Shown one piece after another: positions 25,348-34,944 of a stretch of DNA of 56,744 nucleotides. The number at the start of each line of letters is the position of its first letter. Position 1 is the first letter of the stretch. The position numbers and the translations under genes are program-made. Below the pieces are notes generated by a model. The model was not told the DNA's origin. It searched no databases and was given only the letters and a program-made list of their open reading frames with translations. The stretch comes from CAYRFF01 sp964423575 (GTDB lineage: Bacteria > Bacteroidota > Bacteroidia > Chitinophagales > Saprospiraceae), in the NCBI GenBank assembly GCA_964423575.1, contig CAYRFF010000018.1, forward strand, positions 1 to 56,744, given 5' to 3'.

Positions 25348-25462
25348 ATCTACTGCGACTACTCTGTAGTCGTAATTGTTTGCTTTAATGATGTACTAAC
25401 CTACTATGACCGCGTTTACCCCGTGAAATTGTGAAACAATATTTCACTAGGGCTGCGGTCAC
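25348..25462. repeat. TCT-loop hairpin element E, copy 2
   Basis: CGACTAC-TCT-GTAGTCG (25356-25372) is a perfect 7-bp hairpin with the same TCT loop as copy 1 but a different stem sequence. A second stem TGACCGC/GCGGTCA (25407-25413 with 25455-25461) encloses an extra hairpin CCC...GTGAAAT/ATTTCAC...GGG. No gene lies in 25252-25968. Confidence 0.55.
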
Positions 25463-25700
25463 GATACATAAAAACAGATAGATTTAAATGCTTAGAAAGA
25501 CTGCTTCTTCAATGAAATATTGTTTCATATGAACTGTTGTCAAAGGATTCGATAAACCACAATCATCTGCTTAGCGACCAGTAGGATATCAAAAGCAATC
25601 GTAAAAATATCATGCTAATTTGATGCTAATTAAGACGAATTTCTTGCGAATTACACGAACTGTAATAGATTACACAAATTATTGGAACTCTTGATTAAGC

Positions 25701-25935
25701 GACCTGTATAATATTAAGATTGAGTGGAAAAAGGCGCCTAGTGGAATAGCCGGGACCCACTATATGCAAAAGCGTCAAAAATCGGCTATGTCTGAACAGA
25801 TGAAGTGACGCTAGGAACAAAATCTGTGAGTTTAGGCGATTTTAGCTTTAAATATGTAGTGGGTGGCGTATGGAACTCCAAGCGCCGAGGTTTTTGGTAC
25901 TTTTTGACGGACAAAAAGTACATAAGAAATACGAC
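25701..25935. repeat. Structured intergenic element D, copy 3
   Basis: It opens GACCTGTATAATATTAAGAT, matching the head of copy 1. It contains the inverted pair ACCCACTATAT / ATATGTAGTGGGT and ends in a hairpin GTACTTTTT-GACGGAC-AAAAAGTAC followed by ATAA. The terminal stem has a different sequence from copies 1 and 2 but keeps the same shape. Confidence 0.55.
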
Positions 25936-25968
25936 GGAAAAAGCACATAAATAATGATTCAACTACTC

Positions 25969-28803
25969 TCATTTCCTCTCCTCCCGATTACAGATAAACT
26001 TGAAATCGCAGAACTTACAATGATCCTTATTCTGTGTCTTCTGAAAAGGAACAGACATATCATGAATTTCCTGAAGTTTCTCTGAAAAGCCCTTCTTCAC
26101 AATCCCCAGATCATGTTCCAGACCCTTACCCTTTGCATTGTTACTTTCCTTTAAAAATAAATCAGGACCATCCACATCATCCAGTTGAATCACATCGCGC
26201 ACACCCCATAACTGCGGCTTCAATTCTTTACCTTCTTCCTGTTTCAGATAAGTGTAGAAAAGCACTTGTAAAATGCCGCGTTTCTTGGAGTCAATGCTCT
26301 CCGAATCAAAGATTTCTGTGTCTTTGGAAACGGCAGAATAATTGACACTTCCCGTCTTATAATCGATGATATAATACACACCATCTTTCTCATCAATCCT
26401 GTCGATGAAACCCTTGATTGTTACTTTTTTCTTGCTTTCTTCATCATAAATAAAGTCCTCGTAGAACTCCTCTTCCAGGCTGATAATTGAGAAAGGAACA
26501 CGCTTTAAATCGTAATCCAGGATATTATCCACATACTTTTCCAGTTCCTTGATGTAGAATAGATGTCTGCCCTTATCCAGTTCATAGGTTTCCGCTTCAT
26601 AGTGTTTCTGATAGTGCTTTCTAATAGATGCATTTTTCTCATTTTCCAACTTCTTGATAATATCAGCTGTAATGATTTCGGCATTTTTGCCCTCAGCTTT
26701 CGCAAATGGTTTATACAGTTCTTCCATTGTGTCGTGAAAGACCGTCCCAAATTTTGCATGATCTGGCTCAAGACTGAATTTTTCTTGTTCTCCCAGGTTC
26801 AAGATTTTGTCAAAATAGAACTGTAAAGAACATTGAGAATAACTTAACAATGTACTAGCCGAATAATGCTCCAGCGCATTGATTTTAGCCATGATTGCAT
26901 CGTCTTTCTCAACGATAATATCCTCTTCCTGCGCAACATGGAGTTCCTGCTCAATATTTATGACTTCATAACTTGCAAGTTCATCTTTCAAGCCTTCAAG
27001 TTCCAGTAAGAAACGGGATTTTGGCTTGGGAGCAAAAGCTGCGGTATCATCCGGATTGAGCAAAAGTACGTTCTTTGCCCTGCTGATTAAAGACCAGAAA
27101 TAATAACTGTATTCTGCAATTTCGTCGTCGATAACCGGCATTCCGTATGCTCTTTTTAAACTATTGGGAATAGTACTTTCCGTAAAACTCGGTGGCCAGG
27201 AACCTTCCCGCATATCGTAAATGATGATATTATCAAAGTCGAGTGATCGCGCCTCAAGTGGCCCCAATATCTGCATTCCGGATAAGGGCTCTCCTGCAAA
27301 TGGAATCCTGGTATTTCTGAATATTTGCCGGAAGAGATAAGTCAATTCCCGTAAATCCACCGATTCTGCCAGCGGAGCAAAGATATCCCGCAGTCGATAG
27401 AGTTTCTGATGGACATATTTAAGAACTTCTGCCAGGAAAACACCGGAACCTTTAAGGTAAATTCCTTCTTCATCTTCCTCTTTTTCGATATTCTTCTCTG
27501 CAGAATACAGCCTTTCAACAAGTTCTATAAATCTGTCGAATATGTCAATCTTATTCTCCAATGGACGGAATATCAATTCGTAAATTATACCGTATTTCCC
27601 CAGTTCCTCCAGCTTTGTCCATTCTTTTAGAGCTTCAAAGCGCGGATACTTATCGAGATTCAATTTCCGCAGATAATTATGCTGCATAAGACTTGCAACA
27701 AGCAGAGTAGAATAAGTCTGATGATCCTTATCATATTCCAGATGCAGTTCCAATATTCTATCAATTAAGGTAGCTACCGGACTTTCACTGATATGCCAGC
27801 CCATAGAAATATTGAGCTTATCATATTCCTCAGGTACAACTGTCAAAAGTGGTAATAATTGCTTCTCATCCGCAAGTACAAACATGGTTTTCTGTGCATC
27901 CCAGCCAAATTCCTGCATTTGTTCCATTGCAACCTGCGATTGCGCGATGGATTTTGGTACATTCAGTACTTTTAAATTCAGATTTTTGTCTGCTCTGAAG
28001 TCATTGACGGTATTCACAATTCCCATCTCCTTAATGTATGGCTCAAGATATTTCCCGGCAATATGTTTCTTGTTCTGATAGAAATAACTGTCCACATCCC
28101 AGAAGTAGTCTGCATGTCCCTTGAAATGTTTTAAAACTGCTTCTTCGGACTTGCTAAGGCGGTTAAAACCTGCAATAATCACCGGAGAATCGAACCATTC
28201 ATCCAGGACATTGAGATTTTCTGCGAGATAGCGATATTTCATACCCGGATATGCAAGACTTTCTCGTTTTAGCTTATTTGTGAAAGCAAAATAAAGTGCG
28301 CCCGACTGCTCCCAGTTCTCGTACCAATTGGATTTTTCACGGTTTTTAATGGCAGCTCCCCAGAATGCTTCGAGTATCTTTATAACCTCTTCATCCAAGT
28401 CTCCGAATTGATGTTTTATAGCCGATATATCGTCAATTGTCTTGAATAATTTGTCGGCAGACACCATGTTTTTATCCAGTAAGTCGAAGTCGTCCAGCAA
28501 CTTATTTCCCCAGTTGTAAAAATGTGCAAAGCTCTCCTCCGTTTCCCGCAATTCCTTCATGGTCTGATAGAGAAGGTGTGTGAGACTGATGCGCTCCGGA
28601 ACCACCCAGTCACAGTATTTATTGACCAGTTTATCCACCGAGAAAATTTCAGGATTTATAAAGGTTTCATCCATTTTTTCTGCTAGACGCTTCTGGAGGA
28701 AAAGAGCCGCCCGATAATTGGGGAAAAGTACCTTTACCTCCGGGAGTCTATCCTTATAATTCTCCAAAATATGGTCTACGATATTGTCTATAAATTGAAA
28801 CAT
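25969..28803 (-). CDS. AddB-like PD-(D/E)XK nuclease with Fe-S cysteines
   Basis: This 944-residue protein begins with an inactivated-helicase region (VLFPNYRAALFLQKRLAE) and ends with a RecB-family nuclease domain. Nuclease residues are visible in GFIDRIDEKDGVYYIIDYKTG, with Asp814 and Lys816. Cys658 (SYSQCSLQFYF) and the C-terminal Cys929-x2-Cys932-x5-Cys938 make the 4Fe-4S set of AddB-type subunits. It follows the AddA-like gene with a 1-bp gap, so the two form one operon. The complex should process double-strand breaks for RecA-dependent repair. This Bacteroidota form is shorter than B. subtilis AddB. Confidence 0.88.
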   Translation of the reverse strand: MFQFIDNIVDHILENYKDRLPEVKVLFPNYRAALFLQKRLAEKMDETFINPEIFSVDKLVNKYCDWVVPERISLTHLLYQTMKELRETEESFAHFYNWGNKLLDDFDLLDKNMVSADKLFKTIDDISAIKHQFGDLDEEVIKILEAFWGAAIKNREKSNWYENWEQSGALYFAFTNKLKRESLAYPGMKYRYLAENLNVLDEWFDSPVIIAGFNRLSKSEEAVLKHFKGHADYFWDVDSYFYQNKKHIAGKYLEPYIKEMGIVNTVNDFRADKNLNLKVLNVPKSIAQSQVAMEQMQEFGWDAQKTMFVLADEKQLLPLLTVVPEEYDKLNISMGWHISESPVATLIDRILELHLEYDKDHQTYSTLLVASLMQHNYLRKLNLDKYPRFEALKEWTKLEELGKYGIIYELIFRPLENKIDIFDRFIELVERLYSAEKNIEKEEDEEGIYLKGSGVFLAEVLKYVHQKLYRLRDIFAPLAESVDLRELTYLFRQIFRNTRIPFAGEPLSGMQILGPLEARSLDFDNIIIYDMREGSWPPSFTESTIPNSLKRAYGMPVIDDEIAEYSYYFWSLISRAKNVLLLNPDDTAAFAPKPKSRFLLELEGLKDELASYEVINIEQELHVAQEEDIIVEKDDAIMAKINALEHYSASTLLSYSQCSLQFYFDKILNLGEQEKFSLEPDHAKFGTVFHDTMEELYKPFAKAEGKNAEIITADIIKKLENEKNASIRKHYQKHYEAETYELDKGRHLFYIKELEKYVDNILDYDLKRVPFSIISLEEEFYEDFIYDEESKKKVTIKGFIDRIDEKDGVYYIIDYKTGSVNYSAVSKDTEIFDSESIDSKKRGILQVLFYTYLKQEEGKELKPQLWGVRDVIQLDDVDGPDLFLKESNNAKGKGLEHDLGIVKKGFSEKLQEIHDMSVPFQKTQNKDHCKFCDFKFICNREERK
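26695..26708 (+). repeat. Recurrent word AGCTTTCGCAAATG, copy 5
   Basis: Exact 14-mer, antisense to the AddB-like gene. On the coding strand it reads Phe-Ala-Lys-Ala. Confidence 0.8.
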
Positions 28804-28804
28804 A

Positions 28805-31800
28805 TTATGCTATTCTTTCCAGTTCTTTTAATTGTGTGTAAAGCAATGATGCCTTGACGTTTTTATAGCCCATTTCCTCGTATAATTCCTTGTACTTCTC
28901 CACTTGGCGGGCATATTTTGGATCTTTATTTTCCCCCGTTTTATAATCGATAATATGCACGCCATCCTCATTCATAATCACACGATCGGGAATAAGCGTC
29001 CGTCCACCTTTGACTGTAATCCTTCTCTCTCGCAGTACCTTGTAATCTCGTGAAAATAAGGCATTTACCTCCGGTATATCTATCAGCTTTCGCAAATGAT
29101 TAATCCACTTATCCTGTTCGCCCACGGGGATAGTTCCATCAAGTACTGCTGTGCGAGTTGCCCTTTCCAGGTCATCTATATATTCTACATTTTCCAGTAT
29201 TTTGTGGATAGCGTTTCCACGTAATACCTGTTCCTTCTTCTCACTTTCGGGTGCTAATGTGTCTTCTTCCCAGGCCAGCGTCCTAAGGCCGGGCAATTCG
29301 CTGCGGTATCGCGTTGCTTTTAAGATAGAAGTTCCGGTTTTATCTTTGTCTTCTTTAACTCTGCCTTCTTGAATTCCATAAGAATATGTATGTATGCCTT
29401 CCGGCAAATCTTCATGCGCATTAAGGAAATCTTTATTTCCGCTTACAAATTGAGTAAGTTGATAATTTATATTATCCCGGCTAGCTTTATTATCATCGCT
29501 AGGAACTTCAGAAATTGTGTAAATCTCATGCTTAGATCTGGTCATTCCCACATAAAACAGGTTGAGCATATCGATATGCGTGTTTACTGTTTCTTCAAAG
29601 ATTTCTTCAGTAAAATCACTATCTAATCCGCTGTGTGACCAGTCAAGTGGTAGTCGTAGATTCTCTCCTTCAAATGTGTAATCCGTCCAGAGAATATTCT
29701 TAAAAATAGACTCATGCCTGAAGCTCCAGTCAAGATAAGGCATAATAACGATAGGGAAGGCCAGTCCCTTGGATTTATGCACTGTCATCAGTTGAATCGC
29801 ACTGATATTATCCGGTAAAGAAAGCATGATATTTTCTTCTGCCCAGTAGTCTAAAAACTCGCCGATGTGGGAGCCATTTTCCGACTGATATTGCAGTAAA
29901 TGCTCCAGAAAAGAGTGGATATAGATGGCATGTTTATCTAGTTTCTCCTCTGGAAGTTCATTGAGTAGGATTTCTGCTATTTCAACAAGAGAGGCACCTT
30001 CAATTTCTGCATGTTTATCACGCCATTTCTGTGCTTTTTGTTCCATTTCCTCTTTGCTCGCCTTAAAGTTGAAGGAATCTTCTGCGAGATATACGACTTC
30101 ATAAGGATGCACATCCTTTTTTGGTGCCTTTCCTTCCTTTTTCACCTCCGGTTCTGTCATCATACGGAAATTAGCAAGAATGAATCTGACACAGGGGTCG
30201 TTGTCCAGAAGCAATGCTTCGTTATTGACATAATGGAGAAATTCCGGTTTTATGCCAGGAAAAGACTGTGAATCAGCCTTGATTTCCTCTATTGCTTCAA
30301 CAATTTTAGTGATATGCTTTTTTCTGCGGCAAAGGATGGCAATATCGCCCGGCTTGTATCCAGTGTTTTGGATATTGAGGAAGATGTTGTGGAGTTTCTG
30401 ACGATATAATTCAGAATTATCATGAATAATTTCGCCGGACTTCTTATCTATTTTATCTTTTTCGAGGAAATTTATCTCTACATAACCTTTCCCTCCGATT
30501 TTGCCGAGTTTAAATTCCGGTACATTTTGATGGCTGTCCGCATAAATCTCTCTGATATTTGTTTCAGGCGTATTTTCATCTTCTCTCTTTAACACATGCT
30601 TGTCATTCCATACCCATTCTATGGATTCTCTCATCAATTTCGGAAATTGTTCCGGATGGAAAATATGATTGTTAAAGGCGATAACCTTCTCATCTGAACG
30701 ATAATTCTCCCCAAGATTATCGACATAAGTCAGCCCCGGGAAATCTGCTTCTACCTGCTGACGCAATAAATCCCAGTTTCCATTTCTGAATCGGTAAATC
30801 GCTTGTTTTATATCCCCTACGATAAGATTACGGTAGTTGCTACTGCTGTTTTCCTCGACTAATGGACGCAGATTTCGCCATTGAAATTCACTGGTGTCCT
30901 GGAATTCATCGATAAGGAGATGATGGTATTGCCCTGCGATTTTTTCATAGAGAAATGGCACATATAATTCCTCAATCAAGTCAGATAAAAGGCGATTGGT
31001 TTCTGATAAGAGCGTCCAGTTATTTTCTCTTTTGACTTCCGTCAAATACGGAATCAGAACTCGTAGTGTGGTAAAGGAAGCAAGCTCTTCAAGAATTGCA
31101 TTGTTGCTGTTATATTCATTGTAGGCAGCTTTCGCAAATGCAATGTAGTCTTCAATATGTTGCTGAAGGAAACTGTTGTAGTATGTTATATACTCGTCTG
31201 CTCTGCTTGCATTGCTTTTTGTGTACATAGCATTTGCGTCTTCACGGACATCAGCTATCCTTTTTGAAGTTAAAACATCCTCAAGTTTATTCAACTCGAC
31301 TTTGGTGGTAAGGGCAGACATAAAACTACTGTTTCCATAAGCAAAGTCACCAATTACAAAGCCATAATCAACCATTGACTGTTTTGCTTTTTCGATAAAT
31401 TCAAGATTCTGTTTCTTTAGCTCCTCTTCTCGTGCAATCAGCTTTTTATAGAGTTTCTGTAGGCTTTCTGGATTTATCTCATTTAGTTTTTCGAAGTCTA
31501 TGGATTCCTTATACAATTGCTCTGCAAGTTCTTCAAGAATTTCCTTTAAATTGAACTTCTTCCCTTCCGCAACCTTTCGATCTAATTCCAGGTCCATCCA
31601 GGAATAGAGGTTATGTCCTTCGTCGATGTCGCGGACGAGTTTATTCACTGCCTTTCCGATAACTTCGTCTTGATTGAGCTGTACTCTGAAAGCAGTATCC
31701 ATACCCATTTCCCTGGCGAATGCCCTCAATACACGCTGGAAAAAGGAATCTATCGTGCTGACAGAAATTTGCTCGTAGTGTTGAATCATATTCTTCAGCA

Positions 31801-32095
31801 TCATTTGAGCGAAAGCTTGAATCCCTGCTTCAGATTTACCGGATTTCTCTGTTAAATATCTTATATGATCTGATTTTTCCGGCTTTTCTGCTAGCGTACG
31901 TACTTCATCCAGGATACGTTCCCGCATCTCATTCGTCGCCTTATTGGTAAATGTGATGGCGAGAATATGCCTGAAATAAAAGGGGTTTTCCCGGGAATTA
32001 TTAAAGCAAAGGTCCAGGTAATAGCGCACCAGATTAAAGGTCTTTCCGGAACCGGCAGATGCCTTGAGTATTTTAATGGGTTTCTGATTTGTCAT
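28805..32095 (-). CDS. AddA-like UvrD-type helicase/nuclease
   Basis: This 1096-residue superfamily 1 helicase has Walker A ASAGSGKT (Lys18), Walker B HHLLIDEFQDTSEFQW, motif III-like LIVGDIKQAIYRFRNGNW, motif V-like AIQLMTVHKSKGLAFPIVIMPY and motif VI-like LNLFYVGMTRSKHEIY. A C-terminal RecB nuclease domain carries DRVIMNEDGVHIIDYKTG. It is the first gene of the addAB-like operon. A -7-like TATCTTTA lies about 20 bp upstream on the minus strand. AddAB complexes unwind and degrade broken ends until they meet a short polar recognition sequence. Confidence 0.92.
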   Translation of the reverse strand: MTNQKPIKILKASAGSGKTFNLVRYYLDLCFNNSRENPFYFRHILAITFTNKATNEMRERILDEVRTLAEKPEKSDHIRYLTEKSGKSEAGIQAFAQMMLKNMIQHYEQISVSTIDSFFQRVLRAFAREMGMDTAFRVQLNQDEVIGKAVNKLVRDIDEGHNLYSWMDLELDRKVAEGKKFNLKEILEELAEQLYKESIDFEKLNEINPESLQKLYKKLIAREEELKKQNLEFIEKAKQSMVDYGFVIGDFAYGNSSFMSALTTKVELNKLEDVLTSKRIADVREDANAMYTKSNASRADEYITYYNSFLQQHIEDYIAFAKAAYNEYNSNNAILEELASFTTLRVLIPYLTEVKRENNWTLLSETNRLLSDLIEELYVPFLYEKIAGQYHHLLIDEFQDTSEFQWRNLRPLVEENSSSNYRNLIVGDIKQAIYRFRNGNWDLLRQQVEADFPGLTYVDNLGENYRSDEKVIAFNNHIFHPEQFPKLMRESIEWVWNDKHVLKREDENTPETNIREIYADSHQNVPEFKLGKIGGKGYVEINFLEKDKIDKKSGEIIHDNSELYRQKLHNIFLNIQNTGYKPGDIAILCRRKKHITKIVEAIEEIKADSQSFPGIKPEFLHYVNNEALLLDNDPCVRFILANFRMMTEPEVKKEGKAPKKDVHPYEVVYLAEDSFNFKASKEEMEQKAQKWRDKHAEIEGASLVEIAEILLNELPEEKLDKHAIYIHSFLEHLLQYQSENGSHIGEFLDYWAEENIMLSLPDNISAIQLMTVHKSKGLAFPIVIMPYLDWSFRHESIFKNILWTDYTFEGENLRLPLDWSHSGLDSDFTEEIFEETVNTHIDMLNLFYVGMTRSKHEIYTISEVPSDDNKASRDNINYQLTQFVSGNKDFLNAHEDLPEGIHTYSYGIQEGRVKEDKDKTGTSILKATRYRSELPGLRTLAWEEDTLAPESEKKEQVLRGNAIHKILENVEYIDDLERATRTAVLDGTIPVGEQDKWINHLRKLIDIPEVNALFSRDYKVLRERRITVKGGRTLIPDRVIMNEDGVHIIDYKTGENKDPKYARQVEKYKELYEEMGYKNVKASLLYTQLKELERIA
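29085..29098 (+). repeat. Recurrent word AGCTTTCGCAAATG, copy 6
   Basis: Exact 14-mer, antisense to the AddA-like gene. On the coding strand it reads Leu-Arg-Lys-Leu, a different frame from the copies at 26695 and 31127. Confidence 0.8.
31127..31140 (+). repeat. Recurrent word AGCTTTCGCAAATG, copy 7
   Basis: Exact 14-mer, antisense to the AddA-like gene, read on the coding strand as Phe-Ala-Lys-Ala. A two-base-longer variant lies 660 bp further at 31802-31817 on the opposite strand. Confidence 0.8.
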
Positions 32096-32159
32096 AATGG
32101 TAATTGTGTGAGCTTAAAGATAGAAAATTTTGATGAATGTGAAGGCGTAGAATCGTAAA

Positions 32160-32430
32160 GACGTGAAGGTGTTGAGGCCCGTAGGGCTGAAAACTAGGTA
32201 GATTATGAAGCAGCAGTATATAACGAGGCCCGCTAGGGCTGGCATGTTGTACACCTTTAAAGAATGGCAAATGGATTATATAAACTACAGTCGATTATTG
32301 AAATGTGTCAGGCCTACGACCCTCAGTTATTTTATTTTACATGTTCTACCAAAATATCACGCCTATCGGCGCTCATACGATACAATTATTCTATCATCTG
32401 CGCTTATCTGCGAGAGTATGATTACGGGCA
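32160..32430. repeat. REP-like repeat block 1
   Basis: Contains the imperfect palindromes AGGCCCGTAGGGCTG (32175) and AGGCCCGCTAGGGCTG (32226). A third part, 32309-32415 (from AGGCCTACGACCCTCAG through CGCCTATCGGCGCTCATACG to CATCTGCGCTTATCTGCG), recurs almost unchanged at 33666-33780. No gene in 32096-32547. Confidence 0.7.
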
Positions 32431-32547
32431 AAGAAAGAATATGGGAAACTACCGCAGAAATTCTATAGCAGGAACTATAAAGTTTCTTATCGTGTTTATA
32501 ATTGCAAAAGAAGGAAGAAACATCCTAACTTCTTAAAATTTATACAG

Positions 32548-32760
32548 ATGAAGACTAAAGAAATAATTATTGTTTATCCTGATACTTCCGAGCAAGAGGA
32601 AGCAATAAAGGCATTTGTAAAGGAGAATCAGATAAAATATGAAGTCTCCCGGAAAGAACACTATGATCCGGAATTTGTCGAAAGGATTAAAGAGGGAGAA
32701 AAGCAGATAAAGGAAGGAAAGACCGTGGAAATAGACCTTGATAATATATGGACAGAATAA
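32548..32760 (+). CDS. DUF2683-like antitoxin of a YoeB module
   Basis: This 70-residue acidic protein has the block HYDPEFVERIKEGEKQIKEGKTVEID, shared with the antitoxin at 39651. Its end overlaps the toxin start by 13 bp, the usual coupled order antitoxin then toxin. The N-terminal strand EIIIVYPDTSEQEEAIKAF is the expected dimer/DNA-binding half. It should neutralise the downstream RNase and repress its own promoter. Confidence 0.8.
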   Translation: MKTKEIIIVYPDTSEQEEAIKAFVKENQIKYEVSRKEHYDPEFVERIKEGEKQIKEGKTVEIDLDNIWTE

Positions 32761-33041
32761 TTGAATTTACATATCAGGCATCTGATGATATCAATTATTT
32801 TAAGAAAACCGGTCAGGAAGACATATTGAAAAGAATAAGAAGGTTAATTGAATCTATTAAAGAAACACCATACGAAGGAATCGGGAAACCGGAAGCTTTA
32901 AAATATGAATTATCAGCTTACTGGTCGAGAAGGATAAATAGAGAACACAGACTAGTCTATCGAGTTACAGAAAATAAAATTTATATCATTTCACTCAGAG
33001 GTCATTATTGGTTTTTGTGGAGATTCCCAATCGACAAATAA
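32748..33041 (+). CDS. Txe/YoeB-type mRNA interferase toxin
   Basis: This 97-residue RelE-fold toxin has the YoeB signature: TPYEGIGKPEALKYELSAYWSRRINREHRLVYRV, then ISLRGHYW near the end. Glu, Arg and His residues in this block are the catalytic ones in YoeB, which cleaves mRNA on the ribosome. A few extra residues follow HYW (FLWRFPIDK), which is atypical. It is a paralogue of the toxin at 39845. Confidence 0.85.
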   Translation: MDRIIEFTYQASDDINYFKKTGQEDILKRIRRLIESIKETPYEGIGKPEALKYELSAYWSRRINREHRLVYRVTENKIYIISLRGHYWFLWRFPIDK

Positions 33042-33890
33042 TCTGTGGTTAATAAACAGGACGGGATATGGTATCATCCGCCATGGCGGACTTCTATCTT
33101 ATTTATTTTAATTGTTCTACCATAATATCACGCCAAACGGCGCTCACAAGGTAGTGATATGATACTTCAAAGATATGTGTATAAATGCGAAATCTGCGAG
33201 GAATTGATAACCTTGTTAAAATAGAATACAAGAATCGTAGATGGCTAATTTATAGATTGAACTGCCAATTGTTAGAGTCCGCCTTTAGCGGATGAAACCT
33301 TAGTAGCTCTTTAAGCAGCTGTATGTATAGAGGCCCGCTAGGGCTGACATATCGAGATGCCATGCCTATCGGCACTCGTACGATACAATTTTCCAATCAT
33401 CTGCGTCTATCTGCGGAATTTGCGGGAGAATGAGCACGGCCTTATTGTAGATCCAGAGCTCCTAATTAGACGTATAGTCGCAATTGAATTCCCATGCTTA
33501 ATGCCTTAATGAATTTCAACCATTAAGAATTTAAGGTTGTTAAGATATTAAGCCAATAATTCACAATAGAAGCGGAATTCCCTTAATGCCTTAATGGTTT
33601 CCTTATCGTGTTACCAAGCTACCCCAGAAACCATCGAATAGAATCTGTGAAAATCTGAGTAGTGCCAGGCCTACGGCCCTCAGTTATTTTATTTTACATG
33701 TTCTACCAAAATATCACGCCTATCGGCGCTCATACGATACAATTATTCAATCATCTGCGCCTATCTGCGGAATTTGCGGGAGATAGGATACAATGCAGAA
33801 TCTGTGGAAATCTGCGCAACCCACGATGGATGTAAAGCAGTGAAGTTGAATATTCGTCTTTACACCTTAACAACTTCACAATTCTTCCAT
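33042..33890. repeat. REP-like repeat block 2
   Basis: About 850 bp without a gene. It holds an ATCCGCC/GGCGGA hairpin (about 33076), a diverged CACGCC-AAACGG-CGCTCAC copy (33120-33160), AGGCCCGCTAGGGCTG with the TATCGGCACTCGTACGAT unit (33330-33435), and a near-identical copy (33666-33790) of the 32309 unit. CATCTGCG-TATCTGCGGAATTTGCGGGAGA tails end two of the units. Confidence 0.7.
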
Positions 33891-34029
33891 TTGCATGAAA
33901 ATGCCTATATTTACGTTATATATAAAGAATATCCTTGCTGAAAGTGGGGATAAGAACACAGTTTTACTATTTTTTAATCGACCCAGTGTCGACGACCAAA
34001 TGCACACCGGGTTATAAAAGTCATGATTT

Positions 34030-34902
34030 ATGAAATGGATTGCGTTTTTCTTCAGTTTTTTCTTCCTTGCTCTGTTAAATGGGCAAAGTGTCGCTGATGA
34101 TATCAAAAATTATAGCCTTGGGAATCAATGGATATTTGGGACTGAACAAGGCATTGGCCCCGGTATTAGTGATATAAGCTTTCACTCAAATGATATTGTA
34201 GATAGTTATATTGAAGGGGCAAATACCGTTTATGTTACAAAAGACGGAGAGGCGTTTTATGTAGAGGACGATAAAATGTATTTCTGGGATCATTATTACG
34301 AGGAATACATTATGTATTATGATTGGAACGAGACTGATTCTTATGAGATTAAATTTTACGATAGTCCCGCCTCAAGGGAAGGAGTTGCTACTGTTTATAT
34401 AGACTCTATCAGCTACAAGCATTTTGGGAATGACTCGATAAAAGTACAGTATGTGCGGGTAGAGAACAATGGGACATACGAAGATGGAGATCTTTATGAG
34501 ATTGTCTATGAAGGAATAGGAGCAGGAAACTACGAAATTAAACTTACGCTGGGGCAAAGTTTATGGGATCCATGGATTTTCCCCAGGGAGCTACGATGCT
34601 TCATAAACGATACAAGGATATACAGCTTCGTTCCCTATGACTGTGACAGCACATGGACAATTGTAGGTGTCGATGATGCAATTCAAGAAGATCTTATCCT
34701 CTATCCTAATCCGACTACGAGTCAAGTTACTATTAAAGGTCTCGATTATGATGTCGATTATGAGTTGTACAATATGCAGGGACAACTTGTTAAAAAAGAC
34801 AGGACTAAAGGTTTATCCTTCACTATCGAAACAAGCGGAATGTATATAGTAAGATTTATGATAGACAATCAGTGGGTACAGAGGAAGGTGCTTAAGGAGT
34901 AA
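34030..34902 (+). CDS. Small T9SS-secreted protein, hypothetical
   Basis: This 290-residue protein has a signal peptide (KWIAFFFSFFFLALLNGQSVA) and a Tyr/Asp-rich N-terminal domain (about 25-205) with two cysteines (ELRCF, YDCDST). A C-terminal type A sorting domain follows (LILYPNPTTSQVTIKGL to QWVQRKVLKE). The cargo domain is not recognised. It is flanked on both sides by REP-like repeats, which suggests an insertion-prone location. Confidence 0.75.
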   Translation: MKWIAFFFSFFFLALLNGQSVADDIKNYSLGNQWIFGTEQGIGPGISDISFHSNDIVDSYIEGANTVYVTKDGEAFYVEDDKMYFWDHYYEEYIMYYDWNETDSYEIKFYDSPASREGVATVYIDSISYKHFGNDSIKVQYVRVENNGTYEDGDLYEIVYEGIGAGNYEIKLTLGQSLWDPWIFPRELRCFINDTRIYSFVPYDCDSTWTIVGVDDAIQEDLILYPNPTTSQVTIKGLDYDVDYELYNMQGQLVKKDRTKGLSFTIETSGMYIVRFMIDNQWVQRKVLKE

Positions 34903-34944
34903 AGTTGTTGAGTAGTGAAGTCGTAAAGTAGATTTGTTTTCACC

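Noticed and set aside
31802..31817. AGCTTTCGCTCAAATG on the minus strand (same as 18945) as true copies
   Set aside because: The two inserted bases break the 12-base core, so these may be unrelated; only noted as a variant.
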